Assembly (NCBI RefSeq): GCF_900100485.1
Contig: NZ_FNDH01000014.1
Span: forward strand, 1-64,000
Source: Nitrosomonas sp. Nm132
Lineage (GTDB): Bacteria; Pseudomonadota; Gammaproteobacteria; Burkholderiales; Nitrosomonadaceae
DNA: 64,000 nt
Direction of reading: 5' to 3'
The position numbers and the translations under genes are program-made. The notes under the pieces are model-generated. The model had not been told where the DNA came from and did no database searches. It saw only the letters and a list, made by a program, of their open reading frames with translations. Below are positions 63,244 through 64,000 of this stretch, in pieces. How positions within the stretch are numbered: position 1 is the first letter of the stretch; the number at the start of each line of letters is the position of its first letter.

Positions 63244-64000
63244 TTATATCGGTTTGAGATTCTCCTTTTCTGTAGATTTGGACTGTATTGCCTGTTTATG
63301 TCGTTTCTTGCTTGTAGCTAAGCGGTAAGATTCTCCGTTCATTTCTAGGATATGGACATGATGGGTCAATCGATCCAGTAACGCACCGGTTAATCGTTCC
63401 GATCCCAGAACACTTGTTCACTCATCAAACGGCAAATTAGACGTGACCAGGGTGGCAGCGTGTTCATAGCGGCGACTGAATACTTCGAACAGAAGCTCTG
63501 AACCCACTGCAGTAAATGGCACATAACCCAGTTCGTCGATGATCAGCAACTTGACGTTGGTCAAGTGCTTTTGTAAGGTACGCAATCGCTTTTCATCGCG
63601 CGCTTCCATCAACTCATGCACCAGCGCTGCAGCTGTCGTGAATAAAACACTCATGCTTTTCTGACAGGCAGCCAATCCTAAAGCCAATGCGGTATGAGTT
63701 TTACCAACACCTGAGGGACCCAGCGCAATGATATTCTCGCGCTTATCGATCCATTCACAGCGCATCAATTCCAGTACCAGCGATTTGTTCAATCCAGGAA
63801 TCGCAGCAAAGTCGAACGTATCCAGGCTTTTAATGACTGGGAATTTCGCCTGACGTATGCGCCGTTCGGTATTCCGCCGTTCACGATCAATACATTCCAG
63901 TTCACACAATCGCAATAAATAGCGTGGATAATCAACATCCTCACGTGCGCATTCGATACCCACCTTTTCATATTCACGTGCAAAGGTGGGTAACTTCAGG
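63244..64000 (-). pseudogene. istB: IS21-family IstB helper ATPase with in-frame TGA; truncated by window end
   Basis: IstB loads the IS21 transposase on target DNA. The frame enters from beyond the window (LKLPTFAREYEKVGIECARE) and carries Walker A GPSGVGKTHTA, Walker B LLIIDELGYVPF and LVTSNLPFDE. A TGA at 63418-63420 interrupts it exactly where the family has Trp (FDEW), and the same frame continues LGSERLTGALLDRLTHHVHILEMNGESYRL to TAA at 63244-63246. One G-to-A change of TGG explains the stop. The transposase gene istA should lie to the right, outside the window. Confidence 0.85.

Noticed and set aside
17423-63420. TGA recoded as tryptophan
   Set aside because: TGA closes many intact genes at normal positions and in overlaps (trbE, traK, traI, korB), so a changed code is not supported.

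Overview
The window looks like most of a large conjugative plasmid, or a plasmid-derived mobile region, from a betaproteobacterium. A Nitrosomonas-type ammonia oxidiser is my guess from the flavour of the genes and the mosaic composition; no rRNA or core marker proves it. The backbone is IncP-like in gene content and order. One mating-pair formation (trb) cluster and one DNA-processing (tra) cluster frame several kilobases of cargo, and insertion-sequence debris lies almost everywhere between functional blocks.

Layout: 1-2035 is a scrap yard (IS3, ISL3 and IS630 fragments around a truncated replication-initiator-like gene). 2181-4883 is a P-type cation ATPase. 5288-5802 is transposase debris. 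5989-11425 is envelope and stress cargo: a DUF3047 protein with a partner lipoprotein, a secreted SRPBCC protein, a frameshifted periplasmic beta-carbonic anhydrase coupled to a cytochrome-b-like membrane protein, and a VIT-family transporter. 11696-22141 (minus strand) is a complete-looking trbB-C-D-E-F-G-H-I-J-K-L-N set. trbF carries an in-frame stop, and trbK (59 aa) and a 37-aa membrane micro-ORF are very small. 22224-24406 holds regulators (TrbA-like, KorB-like, KfrB-like). 24407-25648 is gene-poor and holds a tmRNA/tRNA 3'-end-like remnant with a terminator.

25649-32690 is a sulfatase locus: a Cys-type sulfatase, a secreted HAD phosphatase fused to a 2H-phosphoesterase-like domain, a decayed formylglycine-generating enzyme and an outer-membrane protein. 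32951-38600 is IS982 inserted into an IS3 remnant, two alpha/beta hydrolases, and broken arfB, IS630 and recombinase genes. 39070-41204 is parAB. 42200-43756 is an iteron origin with its initiator gene, which follows traK-traL-traM on the same strand. 45541-45597 is an IncP-type oriT. traJ, traI (relaxase), traG (coupling protein), traF (pilin peptidase) and an ArdC-primase fusion follow on the plus strand to 53283. Then come a HigBA-like toxin-antitoxin pair, a SRAP-like protein and HU.

56091-57801 holds two integron gene cassettes without an integrase: a class D beta-lactamase and a DJ-1/PfpI protein, each followed by an attC site. 58316-62818 encodes a roughly 1,500-codon Avs-like anti-phage STAND NTPase with an N-terminal nuclease domain, split by one in-frame TAG and abutting an IS982 fragment. 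The window ends inside an IS21 istB, also with an in-frame stop.

Many genes differ from an intact frame by one base (trbF, istB, the Avs-like gene, carbonic anhydrase, FGE, IS630, IS982). Whether these are real decay or assembly errors can only be settled with reads.
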